From positions 16,811,001 to 16,875,000 of the forward strand of contig NC_090283.1 of NCBI RefSeq assembly GCF_037392515.1: a stretch of DNA of 64,000 bases, given 5' to 3'. How positions within the stretch are numbered: position 1 is the stretch's first letter; each line of letters starts with the position of its first letter. This DNA comes from Haliotis asinina (lineage: Eukaryota; Mollusca; Gastropoda; Lepetellida; Haliotidae). Both the position numbers and the translations under genes were made by a program. Under the pieces are notes generated by a model. That model searched no databases. It worked only from the letters and a program-made list of their open reading frames with translations, and was not told the origin of the DNA. Shown here one piece after another: positions 33,621-45,262 of the stretch.

Positions 33621-34640
33621 ATGGACATTGACAAACGTATCAAACTGGGTCAGAGTTTAGGGTATGAGAAAGATGGTTTGAGAGTGTTTGTGAAAGAGCA
33701 AATTGAGAATGTGAAAGAAAAAGACAGACTCGAACGAGAGGAAAGAACTAGGGAGCGGAAAATTAAAAAGTTAGAACTGGAGGAAAGAAAGGAGAAAGAA
33801 AGGTTAGAATGGGAACGAGAGAGAGAAAGATTAGAATTAGAGAAAGAAAAGTGTAAAATACAGTCAAATGAAAGAAAAGAGTAGGGCAGGAAATCAAGAA
33901 CGGCAGGTAGGAGAGAATAGATCAGCAGCCATTGCCAAGATGCCTAAAATGCCTCCATTTGACGACCACAATGACAACATTGATGCATATCTGCAAAGGT
34001 TTGAACGTGTAGCTACATTACAAGGCTGGGACCTGCCCCACTGGGCAGCTTAGCTGTGTACTCTGCTAAAAGGTAAGGCTTTAGAAGAATACTCCCGATT
34101 AAATGCCTCTGAGGCTGAAAATTACAATGCAGTTAAAACTGCATTAAGTAAACGTTATGAAATGACTGAGGATGGATTCCATCAGAAATTTAGGACAGCT
34201 AAAACTGAAACAGGTGAGATTTTCACACAATTTGTAGTTCGAATTGAGAACTATTTCAACAGATGGATTGACCTGAGCACAAAGACGTTCGAAGGTGTGA
34301 GAGATTTGCTGCTGCGTGAACAGATTTTGAATGTGACTGGAAGGGATCTGGGTATATTATTGAGAGAGAGAAAGCCAAAAGACGCTATGGAAAGGGCCAG
34401 ACTAGCAGAGCAATTTATAAAAGCTAGAGGTACGAGTCATGGAAGATACAATAGACCAGTTATTCCAGGTCAAACTGACAAGCAGGTTTCCAAAGGCAAA
34501 ATAGTCGAGGGTAGCGCATCAGGTAAATATGGTACTTGTTCCAAACAATTTGTTCCTATTAAGGAAAGAACATAATACAACTGCAATCAAACTGGGCATT
34601 TGGCAGCACAGTGCAGGAAACCCAAGTTAAAGTGGCGAGT
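33621..34640 (+). pseudogene. Gag of the LTR element
   Basis: Starts at ATG 33621 with MDIDKRIKLGQSL, then a long charged coiled-coil (repeats of Glu/Arg/Lys at 33710-33860). A capsid-like part follows in other frames (FDDHNDNIDAYLQRFERVA at about 33957, ALSKRYEMTEDGFHQKF at about 34142). A CCHC zinc knuckle (YNCNQTGHLAAQC at about 34577-34615) follows, but a stop codon stands at its first position. Stops and frameshifts at about 33882, 34051 and 34573 break the protein. This is the RNA-binding structural protein of the element. Confidence 0.8.
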
Positions 34641-34940
34641 ATCCAAGTGAGTGAAGACAATAAAAACATGTCTGTAATACATCCAGATAATACAAAAGTA
34701 GAGCCCTGCATACATGAAGTTCTAGATGGTGATGCAGCAACTTCTGGGGAGGTTAGTGAAGCAGATGTAGCCTCAGGGAGTGTGCTTACCAAAGATCACA
34801 TGTCATTTTATCAGGGAAAGGTAAACGGCACTCCAGTAGATGTGCTTAGAGACACGGGATGTAACGGTGTAACAGTGAGGAGCTCAATGGCAAGAGATGC
34901 ATGTTTGGACTTCAGAAACACAATCTTGTAAATGAGCAGA
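34640..34940 (+). pseudogene. Retropepsin-like protease of the LTR element
   Basis: The active-site motif is VDVLRDTGCNGVTV with D-T-G at 34851-34859. The frame ends at a stop at about 34929 and the rest of the protease (flap and C-terminal part) continues in the next ORF (PVAWITVNT.. at 34945). Only the catalytic strand and neighbours are clear. Confidence 0.7.
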
Positions 34941-34944
34941 TAGT

Positions 34945-36309
34945 ATGATCTTGACACTTCCGGTAGCATGGATTACGGTAAATACACCCCTTTACACTTG
35001 TATAGTAAGAGCAGCATGTGTGGACACACCAATCTGTGACTTAATATTAAGCAGTATTCCTGGAGTTAGAGAGCCAGGAGATCCAGACTTGGTGTGGGAT
35101 AAGAAGAACATCAAAACAGTAGGTGCTGTAGAGACAAGGGGCCATAGAAGAGTACGCCAAGAAAACATGGATCCCTTGAAGACACTGGAAGCTGTTGGGT
35201 TGACACTGAGTCGAGGTGAGTTCGTGTCCCTACGACATAAGGATTCAAGTCTGAACAAAATAAAAAAATTAGTGGAAGAAGGTAAGATTAGGGAGACCCG
35301 ACATAGTACTTCCTCTTACTTTGTGGAGAATTATATGTTGTATAGGAAGCATACTTCCAATAAAACGGACAATGGTAAACAAGTTGTACAGGCGGTAGTA
35401 CCAGTCAGACTGCGCACACAGGTAATGAAGGTATGTCATGAAGCACTGGTGGGTGGACATCTTGGAATCAAGAAGACTCGAGATAGGGTAATCTCACAGT
35501 TTTATTGGTCAGGAGTAATTGGTGATGTCAGAAAACATGTTCAGTCTTGTGATATTTGTCAACGTACCATGCCGAAGGGAAAGGTAAGGAAAATACCACT
35601 GGGACAAATGCCATTAATTGAAGTGCCATTTGAGAGGGTAGCTGTTGATTTGATTGGTCCATTGTATCGTGTCACAGACAAGGGTAATAGGTACATACTG
35701 ACGGTGGTTGATTATGCAATACGATACCCAGAAGCAGTAGCTTTACCCAGAGTAGAGACTGAATATGTTGCCGAAGCTTTGTTCGAGATATTCAGTAGGG
35801 TTGGTATCCCCAAGGAGATATTAACAGACATGGGAGCCCAGTTCACTTCAGGCGTGATGAAGGAGGTAAGTAGACTATTGTCCATGCATCAGCTTACTAC
35901 TTCCCCTTATCATCCAATGTGCAATGGCCTGGTAGAGAAGTTCAGTGGAACCCTGAAGACGATGCTGAAACGGATGTGTGCAGAACGGCCAAATGACTGG
36001 GACAGGTTTGTACCTGCTTTGTTATTTGCTTACCGAGAGGTACCTCAAGAGAGTTTGGGTTTTGCCCAGTTTGAACTCTTATATGGACGCACTGTGAGAG
36101 GACCAGTGCAGATTCTAAGAGAAATCTGGACACGAGATATACCAAATCCAGAGGTAAGAACCACATATGAGTATGTGCTAGATCTTCAAAACCGTCTTGA
36201 GGAGACTATTCACGTAGCACAGCAAGAACTGCAACAGAAAGCATGTAAATACAAAAAGTTCTTTGATGTGAAGTCCAAGCCAAGACAAATGAAGGTTGGT
36301 GAGTATTAG
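34945..36309 (+). pseudogene. Integrase ORF of the LTR element
   Basis: A 454-codon frame. It starts with the end of the protease (to about residue 60) and contains an H-H-C-C zinc domain (His165, His172, Cys202, Cys205). The DDE core is present: Asp235 in VDLIGPL, Asp295 in LTDMGAQF and Glu331 in GLVEKFSGTLK, with the family-typical 35-residue D-E spacing. The gypsy-type linker YHPMCNGLVEKF supports Ty3/gypsy. A C-terminal binding domain (LLLQWKGPYEI, KTYHANLLKRY) follows in the next frame at 36315-36490. It lies upstream of RT, which is unusual for gypsy elements. Confidence 0.85.
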
Positions 36310-36314
36310 TTCTG

Positions 36315-36686
36315 TTGCCCACTCATTCAATCAAACTGTTGCTGCAGTGGAAAGGGCCATATGAAATACTGGATACCTTTGGCATTGGCAATTACGGAAT
36401 ACAGGTAGGTAACAAGATTAAAACCTATCATGCCAATCTACTGAAAAGGTACATTGAGAGAGAGGAGGTCAAGGACACAGCTGTATGTGACGTCAGCATA
36501 GCTCATCTTGTGCATGTCAGTGCTGGTCTGGTGGATGTCAAGGCTGAAGAGGTGAGTACTTTAGACATAGCTTCACCTACTTTAGTTTCTAAGGAAACGT
36601 ATCAGGATGTATACATTTCTGAAGATTTGACAGAGGAGCAACAAAATGAGGTGAGGGAGCTCAAAAGTGAATTTAAAATGTACTGA
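36315..36686 (+). pseudogene. Integrase C-terminal domain and linker to RT
   Basis: The frame 36315-36686 has LLQWKGPYEILDTFG and YHANLLKRYIERE, the C-terminal domain of gypsy-type integrases. It then has an acidic linker ending ELKSEFKMY at a stop. It is one frame away from the integrase core and so is likely separated by a frameshift. Confidence 0.75.
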
Positions 36687-36699
36687 GTGATTTACCAGG

Positions 36700-37290
36700 G
36701 AAGGTACATTATGTGGAATATAAGATCAAGCTGACATGTAATGAGCCTATACGATCCAAGCCCTATCCACTTCCTCATCACATGAGAGATGCTGTAGCCA
36801 AGGAGATACAGCTAATGTTAGACATGGGGGTGATAGAACCGTGTCAGTCACCATATGCATCCCCCATTGTACTTGTGAAGAAGCCTGACTCGACTTGCAG
36901 ATTTTGTACCGATTTTCGCAAACTGAATCAGGTGACCGTATTTGATGCCGAACCAATTCCATTAGCTGATTCCATCTTTGCAAGGTTACGGAACTGTAAA
37001 TATCTTACCAAACTTGATGTAAGCAAAGCATATTGGCAGATTCCAATGGAAGAGAGTAGCAAAGAACTGACAGCATATATAACTCCTGATGAATTATACC
37101 AATGGAAGGTGATGCCATTTGGAGTAGATAATGCACCTGCAGTATTTTTCCGACTGATGAGGCAAGTATTGCACAACATACCAAATACAGACAACTTCAT
37201 AGACAACATCATAGAAGGAACTGAGGACTGGTATGGTATTGTATGGTATGGTATTGTATGGTATGGTACGACATGGCAAGTCTGAGAGCA
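36700..37290 (+). pseudogene. Reverse transcriptase domain of the LTR element
   Basis: RT motifs in order: YPLPHHMRDAVAKEIQLM, GVIEPCQSPYASPIVLV, CRFCTDFRKLNQVT, LTKLDVSKAYWQIPM (first catalytic Asp), VMPFGVDNAPAVFFRLM. The YxDD position reads FIDNII, so the second catalytic Asp is Asn. Directly after this a run of tatggtattgtatgg repeats (37231-37275) has expanded and shifts the frame. Non-functional. Confidence 0.85.
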
Positions 37291-38040
37291 ATATTTACAA
37301 GGTTAAGACAATTCCTTCTTACAGTTCGACCTTCAATGGTAAAAGTGGAATGTAAACATCTGGACTTTTTAGGGCACAAGGTGGGTAGTGGTCTTATTCA
37401 ACCAGATGGTAAGAATGTAGAAAAAATCCTAAATGTGGAGCGACCTCAAACCAAGAAACAAGTGAGAGCGTTGTTGGGACTGACCGGGTACTACCGGAAA
37501 TTTATCCCAAACTATGCAGTTATAGCAGTTCCGCTAACTGATCTCACAAAGAAAGTAAAGCTAAACAAGGTAATATGGACAAAAAGCCAGGAATTAGTTT
37601 TCACAACGTTGAGAACCCATATGTCAAGTTTTCCTATCTTGAAACTGCCCGACTTGCAGACACCATTCTTGGTAAGAACAGACGCTTCTGATGTTGGAAT
37701 CGGAGCTGTACTGCTACAAGAACAGGAAGGTGAGCGATTTCCAATATTGTTTGTGAGTCGGAAGTTAGTAGATCGTGAGAGAGCGTATTCTACAATAGAA
37801 AGGAGTGTTTTGGCTATTCTGTGGGCAATACAGAAGTTAGAAAGATATATGTATGGGAGAGAATTCATCTTGGAGACTGACCATAAACCCTTAATATGGA
37901 TGACCAAAGCAAAACCGACCAATGGACGAGTAATGAGGTGGGCCCTAACTTTGCAATCCTATAGCTACAGATTTCTAACTGGTGCAATCACAGGAAGTGA
38001 GAATGTTGGGGGCTGATCTCTTGGGCCGGTGTTCACCCTA
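37243..38040 (+). pseudogene. RT connection and RNase H of the LTR element
   Basis: The frame continues with LDFLGHKVG, ALLGLTGYYRKFIPNYA (RT thumb/connection), then RNase H: FLVRTDASDVGIGAVLLQ (first Asp), STIERSVLAILWAIQKLERY (Glu), ILETDHKPLIW (Asp). It ends GAITGSENVGG at a stop at about 38016, with the terminal ADLLGR read in the next frame. Only about 210 bases separate it from the 3' LTR, so no integrase lies downstream. Confidence 0.85.
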
Positions 38041-38229
38041 GTCATACTATGTGTATGGCAGTATGTAAATAATGTACTCTTTGCATCTCCAGATTATTTG
38101 TCAGCAGTTATTTCTTATGTATTATTGTGCCATTGTCTATTTAGACAATTGTGTTTTATGATATTTATGCATTAACACAAACTTAAATGTGACTTGAGTG
38201 TAATATGTAATTGTACTTGTGTACAATTA

Positions 38230-38247
38230 TTTGAAGAGGGGGAGTGA
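38230..38247 (+). other. Candidate polypurine tract
   Basis: ttgaagagggggagtgatg lies just before the 3' LTR, at the expected place for plus-strand priming. Confidence 0.6.
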
Positions 38248-39456
38248 TGTCAAGATCACAGATGATTTTATTTATATAATTAGTTTATGGTACTGTAAAT
38301 AGATGTAGTATGGTATTGTTAGAGTGGGTTATAAATCGTTGGGGGGGTTGTTGTTAGATTATATTCGGTAATACTATGGGAACAGGGTTATGTTCAGGGA
38401 AGCGTGACCAGGTATGGCCACAGAGCTGGGGAGTTAATTCATAAACAATAGAGAGGTGTTGAGTAGCTTGGGTATGGGAGGTCAGTATAAATAGTGAGGA
38501 AGGGTAGTAATCTGCACAGTCAGCCAGAATCACCACTGTGTTCACCTGCATGGGTTCAACTTTCGTATGGGATTGCATCTCACGCTGGCTGGCGTAAGTT
38601 TTTATTATCATTATTACTTTTGTATTTATTGATTGAGTAGATGTAGCAAGAAATTGTTTAACTGATGTAGTATTTCTAGATGTATGTGTACATTGTAACA
38701 TTATATAGCCACAAAGCCAGTCAAAATTTGAATATTACCGTTCCACAAAAACTGTTCCACTTTCACATTTGGTAATGGGAGTAAAGTACATGTATAAAGT
38801 ATGAGACATTGACACATGTCTTAATGAGTATCTGTAGTTACTTATATTGTATTGTAGTGTCCCGGAACTGGCCGGTTATCCTTAAAGTAAAGAGAGGGGA
38901 ATTATCTCCGCCTGTAAGGAGACAGACAAGAGTCTTGCCTTTTGTATAAGGAGCATGTATCTCCTAGTAATGTGCGATGTGGATGGCACAGCCATCAAAC
39001 ATTACACAGGCCCCTTAAACTCCGTGAGGGAAACCATCGCCTGAGTGTGAGGGATACCACACAAATACAATTGACGTCATCAAGTGGAACCAAAGTGCAC
39101 TGACATTCTGATTACATCATATAGAGAAAGTGTTCTCTCTGAGTGGCAAATTCCTTTGTTGTTATTTAGTTCAATTGTTTAGTTTCCAATTGGGATTATA
39201 TGTAATCATTATCTATATTAGTGAGGGTATTAGGATTTTAGTGTATTTAGTAGTAGTAGTGTTATTATAACTTTAGCAATGTAAATGGTAGACAGAACGG
39301 TATATGCAGCTAGGTTAGGTAATTAGATTAGTTAGTTGTATTTGCACCTGTAGAATTAGTTTAGTATAGGTAGTGGGGTTACTTATATCTTAAGGGGAGG
39401 AATAAAGTTTTGCAAAACAAACTGTTCTTCTGTTGTGGTCCCTTTGGTATGTGACA
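38248..39456 (+). repeat. 3' LTR, about 1.2 kb
   Basis: Runs from tgtcaagatcacag to tatgtgaca, with the short inverted ends TGTCA/TGACA. An AATAAA in ggaggaataaag lies at about 39400. Its last 150 bp match the 5' LTR. Promoter elements inside it were not identified. Confidence 0.85.
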
Positions 39457-40006
39457 AGAATAATAGGTAATATACTTGATAGTTAATCCTATCCGTCAGC
39501 ACTGGTGGTCACAGCAATGATGGTCGTACGCGATAAGGCTGGTAAACCTCTGAGATTTGACGTCTGCCACTGACGGCTGAGTCACTGTGAAGTTTACAAG
39601 ATCCGAGAACAAATGTAATGACGTCATGATTACGTATTTGACGTCACCGGCTTCAGACCGCCTGTCAAAGTTTATGCCAGAGACAGATTTATGTCTTGTC
39701 CGACTGGTTAGAGAACACAAGATGGCTCTTATAATATTGTTTCTGTCCATGATGGAGATCCAGTTCCCAGTCCTACCTGCTGACATACCACCATGGCGAA
39801 GCGGTTTACACGCAATGCCACACCACCCTATGCCACCCACGTGTGTTGATGTTAGTTTGATCCAGCCACCCGACAGGCACACATGTATTACTCGTTATTT
39901 TGTAGTTTCTTTGAACGTAGGACCTGGTAAATCTTGAGTAGCTTGTACTGAGTACCCCATAAACAGGGAACTAAGGCACTATAAGCAAACGAATCATGTT
40001 AGAAGT
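39457..40006. other. No gene seen
   Basis: Open frames at 39496-39882 (-) and 39587-39937 (+) overlap each other antisense and carry no recognised motif. Confidence 0.35.
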
Positions 40007-40985
40007 GGGGCGCCCCTTTCAGAGTGTTGGGATTAGGGCGTCCATGTCGAAGGTGAGGCATCTGTTTGAGAGTGTTATGCTTTGTGAGCCTTGTTAAGGG
40101 TGGGGCATGCCTTTTACAGTCTTAGATAACCATGCTATGGTGGGGCACCGTCTTTTGGGGTTTTAGGGCTAGGGAGCAATGTTTAGGGTGGGGTATTCCC
40201 TGTAGAGTCTTAGGGGTAGGTAGACATGTTAGGATGGGGCACCCCCCTTCTGGTGCATTGCGAGTTGGAAGCCATGTTAGGGTTGGGCACCCATTTAGTG
40301 TCTTAGGGTTTGGGAGCCATATTAGAGAGGGTCATTCCCCTTACCGCCTTAGGGTTACAGAACCATGTCAGGGTGGGGCACCCCGTTATAGTCTTACAGC
40401 TAGGAAGCCAATTTTGGTGGGGCTCCTGTTTAGAGCCTAACCTTTAGGGACCTAACCTTAGAGTCCTGGGGTTAGGGAGCTATGTTACGGTGGGGCACCG
40501 CTCTTAGTGTTAGTTGATTTAGGGTGGGCCACCCCTGTGGTGTCTTAGGGTAAAGGAGCCAGGTTAGGTTTGGGCACCCCCTTTAGAGTATTAGGGTTAC
40601 GGAGCCATGTTATTGTGGGTACCCCTTTTGGAGTCATTGGGTTAGGAAGCCATGTAAGTTTGGGACACCACCTTTAGATTGTTAGGGTGGGGCACCTCTT
40701 TTAGAGCCTTAGAGTCAGGGAGCCATGTTAGGGTGGGACACCCCTTTTTAGAGTATTAGGGTTAGGGAGCCATGTAAGGGGTGGGGTACGCCTTGAGAGT
40801 ATGAGTGTTTTGAAGCTATGTTGAAGTCTGTGGTTACAGAGCCTTGTTCAGGGTGGGGCACCCCTTTCACAGCATGAGGCTTTACAAAACATGTTAAGGG
40901 TGGGGCACACGTTTTTAGGGTGTGAAGGTAAGAAATCATGTTAGGATGGGCACCCCCCTTGACGCGTTTTGAACGATGAATGTGT
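40007..40985. repeat. Degenerate ~46-bp minisatellite with TTAGGG motifs
   Basis: About 20 diverged copies of a unit containing ttagggttagggagccatg then ttagggtggggcaccccttt. TTAGGG occurs repeatedly but is separated by about 40 bases, so this is not a telomeric array. Local GC is higher than in the flanks. Confidence 0.85.
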
Positions 40986-41254
40986 ATGCAGAGGTAGCAT
41001 GTCCGACCAGTCCCAGTACATTTGGACAGCTTCTACACAGCACACCTGTGGAATGCCCATGGCACATCACACACAACAGAATGGGTGATTTTAACCCTGA
41101 ATACAAACAACATGTTGATTAAATAACTCATGTTTGTTGATTTTCATTTGTGAATACCAGCACCAAAGTCAGATTGTTTTTAGGGTGAGTGAGAAAACTG
41201 ATTGTCTTTGTAACCCCTGATAAAGAGGATTATGTGAATTAGAGAAATAATGCG

Positions 41255-41455
41255 TTTTACTGTTCTGAATTGAACTGTACTGTGCTGCACTCTGTTGTGT
41301 TGTGGTGAACTGAACCGTGCTATGCAGAACTCTTCTGAAGTTCACTGATCTGTAGTGTACTGTATTGTACTGAACTGAAGATACACTGTACTGAACGTAA
41401 ATGTTCTGTACTAAGCTGTACTGACCATTGCTGTACTGTTCTGTACAGTAGTAGC
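41255..41455. repeat. Degenerate ctgtactgaa simple repeat
   Basis: About 200 bp of imperfect ctgta/ctgaa pentamers (for example tgtactgtattgtactgaac), followed by agtcagtcaatcaatcagtc. Confidence 0.75.
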
Positions 41456-41784
41456 TGATCACTCAGTGAGTCAGTCAATCAATCAGTCAGTCAAGCAATG
41501 ATTCGATGATTTTAAATTGTAAAAATTGTAATTATTTTTCATGTGTAATGTTTTATTACAACTTGTATGCTTCATACTGTTTCTGTGTAATTTCAGACCA
41601 GAAAGAGACATGGTGACGGCAATGCTGACATACAGGGTGTTGAGCCCGAATAGAAGACATGGGGTGTTGCCTCAAAATATCACATATGGATCACTAGCAT
41701 CTGTGGTGGTGATCCTGGTGATCATAAACTGTATGTGCAGTTTCAGGGGTTTCTTGTCTACGTTTGTCACATTTCTTGGCAGAA

Positions 41785-42190
41785 CACAGCAAGGGTAGAG
41801 TAAGATCGCAGGGTGCAGTCTTTCACTCACCATATCAGTCACTGGATTGTCTAGTCCACACCTGATTTTGTCAGTTCTATACTGAAATGCACCCAAGGGT
41901 AGAGTTGGGGTTTGTGTTAGGGTTAGGTACACTGTCATTTACATCACAGCAAGGGTCGAGTTAGATCACAGTGTGCAGAGTTTTTCACTCACCATATCAA
42001 TCACTTGGTTGTCTAGTTCACACCTGATTTTGTCAGTTCTATACTGAAATGCACCCAAGGGTAGAGTTGAGGTTTGTGTTAAGGTTGGGTTCACTGTCAT
42101 TTACATCACAGCAAGGGTCGAGTTAGATCACAGTGTGCAGTTTTTCACTCACCATATCAATCACTTGATTGTCTAGTTCACACCTGATAA
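41785..42190. repeat. 161-bp tandem repeat, 2.5 copies, with SINE-derived core
   Basis: The unit starts cacagcaagggt.gag at 41785, 41945 and 42107. Each copy contains tcactggattgtctagtcca-like sequence, which resembles the type I SINE core, then cacctgattttgtcagttct. Copies differ by a few substitutions. Confidence 0.9.
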
Positions 42191-43256
42191 TTTATGACTG
42201 CTAATAACCAAACGTTTATCAGTCAAGTGAAACTTGATTTGATCTGCAGGTTTGACTTAATTACATACAGAAAAATGGTGCACTCAAGACTGAAATTTCA
42301 ACCACTATTCAGTTACCTTAAAACTTCTTTTAATGCTGTGCATATTAGGAATAACAACAAACACTTGTTTGTCTGTATGGTTGTTTGTTTTCTGCACTCA
42401 GTAATATTTTCAGCTATATCATGAGAGTAAATATGGAAGTCTGGACCAGACAACTCAGTGACTGAGATCCTGAGCTAATCTACACAAGTTGGGCATAATG
42501 GATTGCATTACACAGAAACACACCTGTTCCACTTTGTTCTTACAACCAGCAAATGACGCTGGAGAACTTCAAGTCTATCACAACACTGGCATGGAAGAGA
42601 TGTATTGATTGTGCATTTTCTTCAAATGGTCAAGTGGTTGACTCTGGATATATCCTAGTATGGGTGGATCTTGATAGCCTTCACAGTGACCATACACACC
42701 ACAGACCATTCAAATATTGAATTGCTAATACAGAGTTTCTAAAGGGTTCCATATCTTTACGGTAGTTTGTGTAGCTTCAAGGAGATTTGTATGTGGTTTT
42801 GTACATAGTGGATGGTCTACATAGGGTGAATGGTCTCTGTAGGGTGACAGACAGGGACACACCAGCCACATGTTGTCCTGGGAGAGAAATATATTGTGGT
42901 ATGGGTAGAGTTCTCAAGAAAGGAAATGACATTAGTAAGTACATTACATATTGGTGGGGTGGAGTTCAGAAATAAGAGCATTAAAATATTTGTTTGGTGG
43001 TGTTTATTGGACGTTAAAGTTAGTCCCTTGAGTTGGGACAATAAGCTTGCACACTCACTACGATGACTTTAACAGGTGATGATGATGATGTTCAGGTAGG
43101 ACAAGGGAAAAATTCAACAAATAGGTGCACATTACTTTTCTTCTAAAGAATACGCCAACCGTGATATTCTCTTCATCTTCACATCTTAAATTATATGGGA
43201 AAACTCGTAAGTTTGCACAGGACAAGATGCCACGGTCTCACGAAGCCACATCTTAC
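42191..43256. other. No gene seen; SINE scrap
   Basis: A reversed SINE type I remnant (tctggaccagacaactcagt) lies at about 42395-42500. Short frames (42194-42424, 42787-42975) show no recognised motif. Confidence 0.4.
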
Positions 43257-43375
43257 CATGCCATGCCACACCCTACTATCCCATTTCACAGCATGCCATG
43301 CCACACCCCACTATCCCACTTCACAGCATGCCATATCCCAGGATATCTCAACCCCACCATGCCACAGTCTCAGAC
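43257..43375. repeat. ~35-bp tandem repeat, about 2.5 copies
   Basis: The unit contains catgccacacccactatccc followed by acttcacagcatgc; the third copy is truncated. Confidence 0.8.
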
Positions 43376-43866
43376 TTAGGCTTCGTGGGTTTGGGAACGC
43401 ATCTTTTTCAGATATTTCTCTGACGCTTCAGTCACTTTGCCCTGCTCGTCACACTATGCATACACGAGCAGCCATGTCATCACGCATTTCATGAAACCTG
43501 CTATGTAGTACCTGCACAGGGCAGTTTCTGTCATATAGAAGATTTGGTCGGGTGTGAAGATAGTAACAGACTTCGTTTTTATTTTCCATGTATTGATCGC
43601 ATTGATATAATATAACATTCGAGTATATGTGGCCGCTGAAACCATGTTCAAAATTGTGCAACATTATCCTTCTCCCCCTCCATGAACACAATGTAGGAAA
43701 ACTATTCTGAATGTTGCTACACCCTCACAATTATATCAACTAGCTCCTGGCTCCTGGACACCAGTTAATTCCGGGATTTGCCTCTAGTAAATGGTTCAGG
43801 CGAACGACTGGCCACTTTTCAGTAATTTGTATGCCGTGTCCATGAATTAAAAAGCCCGTCATGGAT

Positions 43867-44050
43867 GAAATGGTTTGGTTTAGTTTGGTCGCTGTTCAAG
43901 GTCTCACACAGCAATGTTCTTGCTTTATGCGGCGGTCTGTGAATGATCCAGACAATCCAGTGATCAACAGCATGAATCTTAATGTATGTAGTTGGGATAC
44001 GGAGACATGTGACAACCATGTGAGAAAGAGCCTGACCACCCGATCAATTC
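43867..44050 (-). mobile_element. SINE type I, degenerate
   Basis: Reversed copy with gcggcggtctgtgaatgatc, gacaatccagtgatcaacag and gagcctgaccacccgatc. The 5' part of the element is missing. Confidence 0.75.
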
Positions 44051-44086
44051 TAAGCCCAGATTTTCAGGGGGTTGTCATGGACAGAC

Positions 44087-44117
44087 GGACGCACGCACGC
44101 ACGCACGCAGACACGCA
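44087..44117. repeat. ACGC microsatellite
   Basis: (ACGC)n of about 7 units. Confidence 0.9.
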
Positions 44118-44423
44118 CAGAGACCAAATACATGTATAGCTTATAAATTCCAATCATCTTGATATAATAAAGCATGTGTGGTTGTTTTGCCAATGACACA
44201 ATGTACATAGCATGTCCAACGTTGTCCAACATGTTGCAACATTGGCCGGAGTCAAGCGACCATTCTGCCTTACCGCCCATGAGATACGAGATTTATTCAT
44301 CCCCTCCGTTACAACAATGTAGTTAGAATTTCAATGTAAACCTCGAAAGGAGAGGAGCCAGTGTTGAGTAGCCAACAGGTCTTTACATGTATGCTTACGG
44401 ACCGTTCATACGTTGTGGGTAAG

Positions 44424-44522
44424 TGCGTGTGCGTGTGTGTGTGCGTGTGCGTGTGTGCGTGCGTGCGTGTGTGTGCGTGGGCGTGCGCGCGCGTGTGTGC
44501 GTGTGTGTGTGCGTGTGTGTGT
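44424..44522. repeat. GT/GTGCGT microsatellite
   Basis: About 100 bp of gtgtgc/gtgcgt repeats. A gtaagt donor-like sequence (gtgggtaagtgcg) stands at its start. Confidence 0.9.
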
Positions 44523-44747
44523 CTGAGGAAGAAAGTGATGTTCTCGGGCGTTTATTCTTATTGGAAATGTGTGAGAGGTATAATCCCTTTCTTGCAAATC
44601 CTGATGATGATGATAGGTATCAATGTAGCATTTGATCTGGGCCTCAATGGGTTGCACTTTAAACAAATTGTTAAGAAACTGCAAAAGTACGCCCTTCAAG
44701 AAATATCACAGGTAACATGTCACATTTACCAACAACACCACACATAA

Positions 44748-45097
44748 TAAAAAAATAAGGTGAGTAATTACCTTGAACATCGATGAACTACCGCATACTT
44801 GTGTTTGTGATTCATCTGTGATCAAGAATTGTAACGAAGCATGAGGTTGATACTCAAATTTTGGTAAGGCTTAAACATTTCTGCAATGCTTAAGCCTACA
44901 ATCACCCAGATTAGTGTACATTGTATATACATTCCATATATCTTTAAAACGTGTCATTGGACCACGTGTTTCATGCTTCTAAAAGTGCTGTTTGTGTGAT
45001 GCGTAAGATTAAAGTGTATGAAAATATTACACACAACGTAGATGCAGATTAAAAGCTAATTCTGACATTGATTTGACATATGGCAGACAGAGGTTTG
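44748..45097. other. No gene seen
   Basis: AT-rich sequence without a recognisable open frame, repeat or splice pattern. Confidence 0.4.
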
Positions 45098-45262
45098 AGT
45101 GAGTGAGTTTTAGTTTTACGCCGCACTCGTGAACGGGGCATCAAAGATTATTACCTGGATGGTTTTACTAGAGAGCTAACCTTCTGAGAAACCATACCGC
45201 GTTTTATTATGCCGAGCGCCAGGCACGGCAATAGCAAGTAATATCACTTTAGTGTTATGTGA
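45098..45262 (-). repeat. Dispersed repeat R3, copy A, joined to SINE tail
   Basis: 45098-45128 is a reversed SINE tail (gtgagtgagttttagttttacg). It joins directly to a 134-bp segment starting gtgaacggggcatcaaagat and containing ggatggttttactagagag, aaaccataccgcg and aggcac. The same segment recurs at 51661-51792. Orientation follows the SINE tail. Confidence 0.75.

Larger units (their letters stand above)
33112..39456 (+). mobile_element. Ty3/gypsy-type LTR retrotransposon with integrase before RT (Gmr1-like order)
   Basis: Gag, protease, integrase, RT and RNase H remnants lie in that order between a truncated 5' LTR and a full 3' LTR. The domain sequences are of gypsy type, but the order is that of Ty1/copia, as in the Gmr1 group. 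All parts contain frameshifts or stops. The 150 bp shared by the two LTRs differ at 6 positions, so the insertion is not recent. Confidence 0.85.

Noticed and set aside
34992..37922. Minus-strand open frames opposite the retroelement pol region
   Set aside because: They are shadows of the + strand integrase, RT and RNase H frames.
40007..40985. Telomere or telomeric array
   Set aside because: TTAGGG motifs are isolated within 46-bp units and do not form head-to-tail hexamers.
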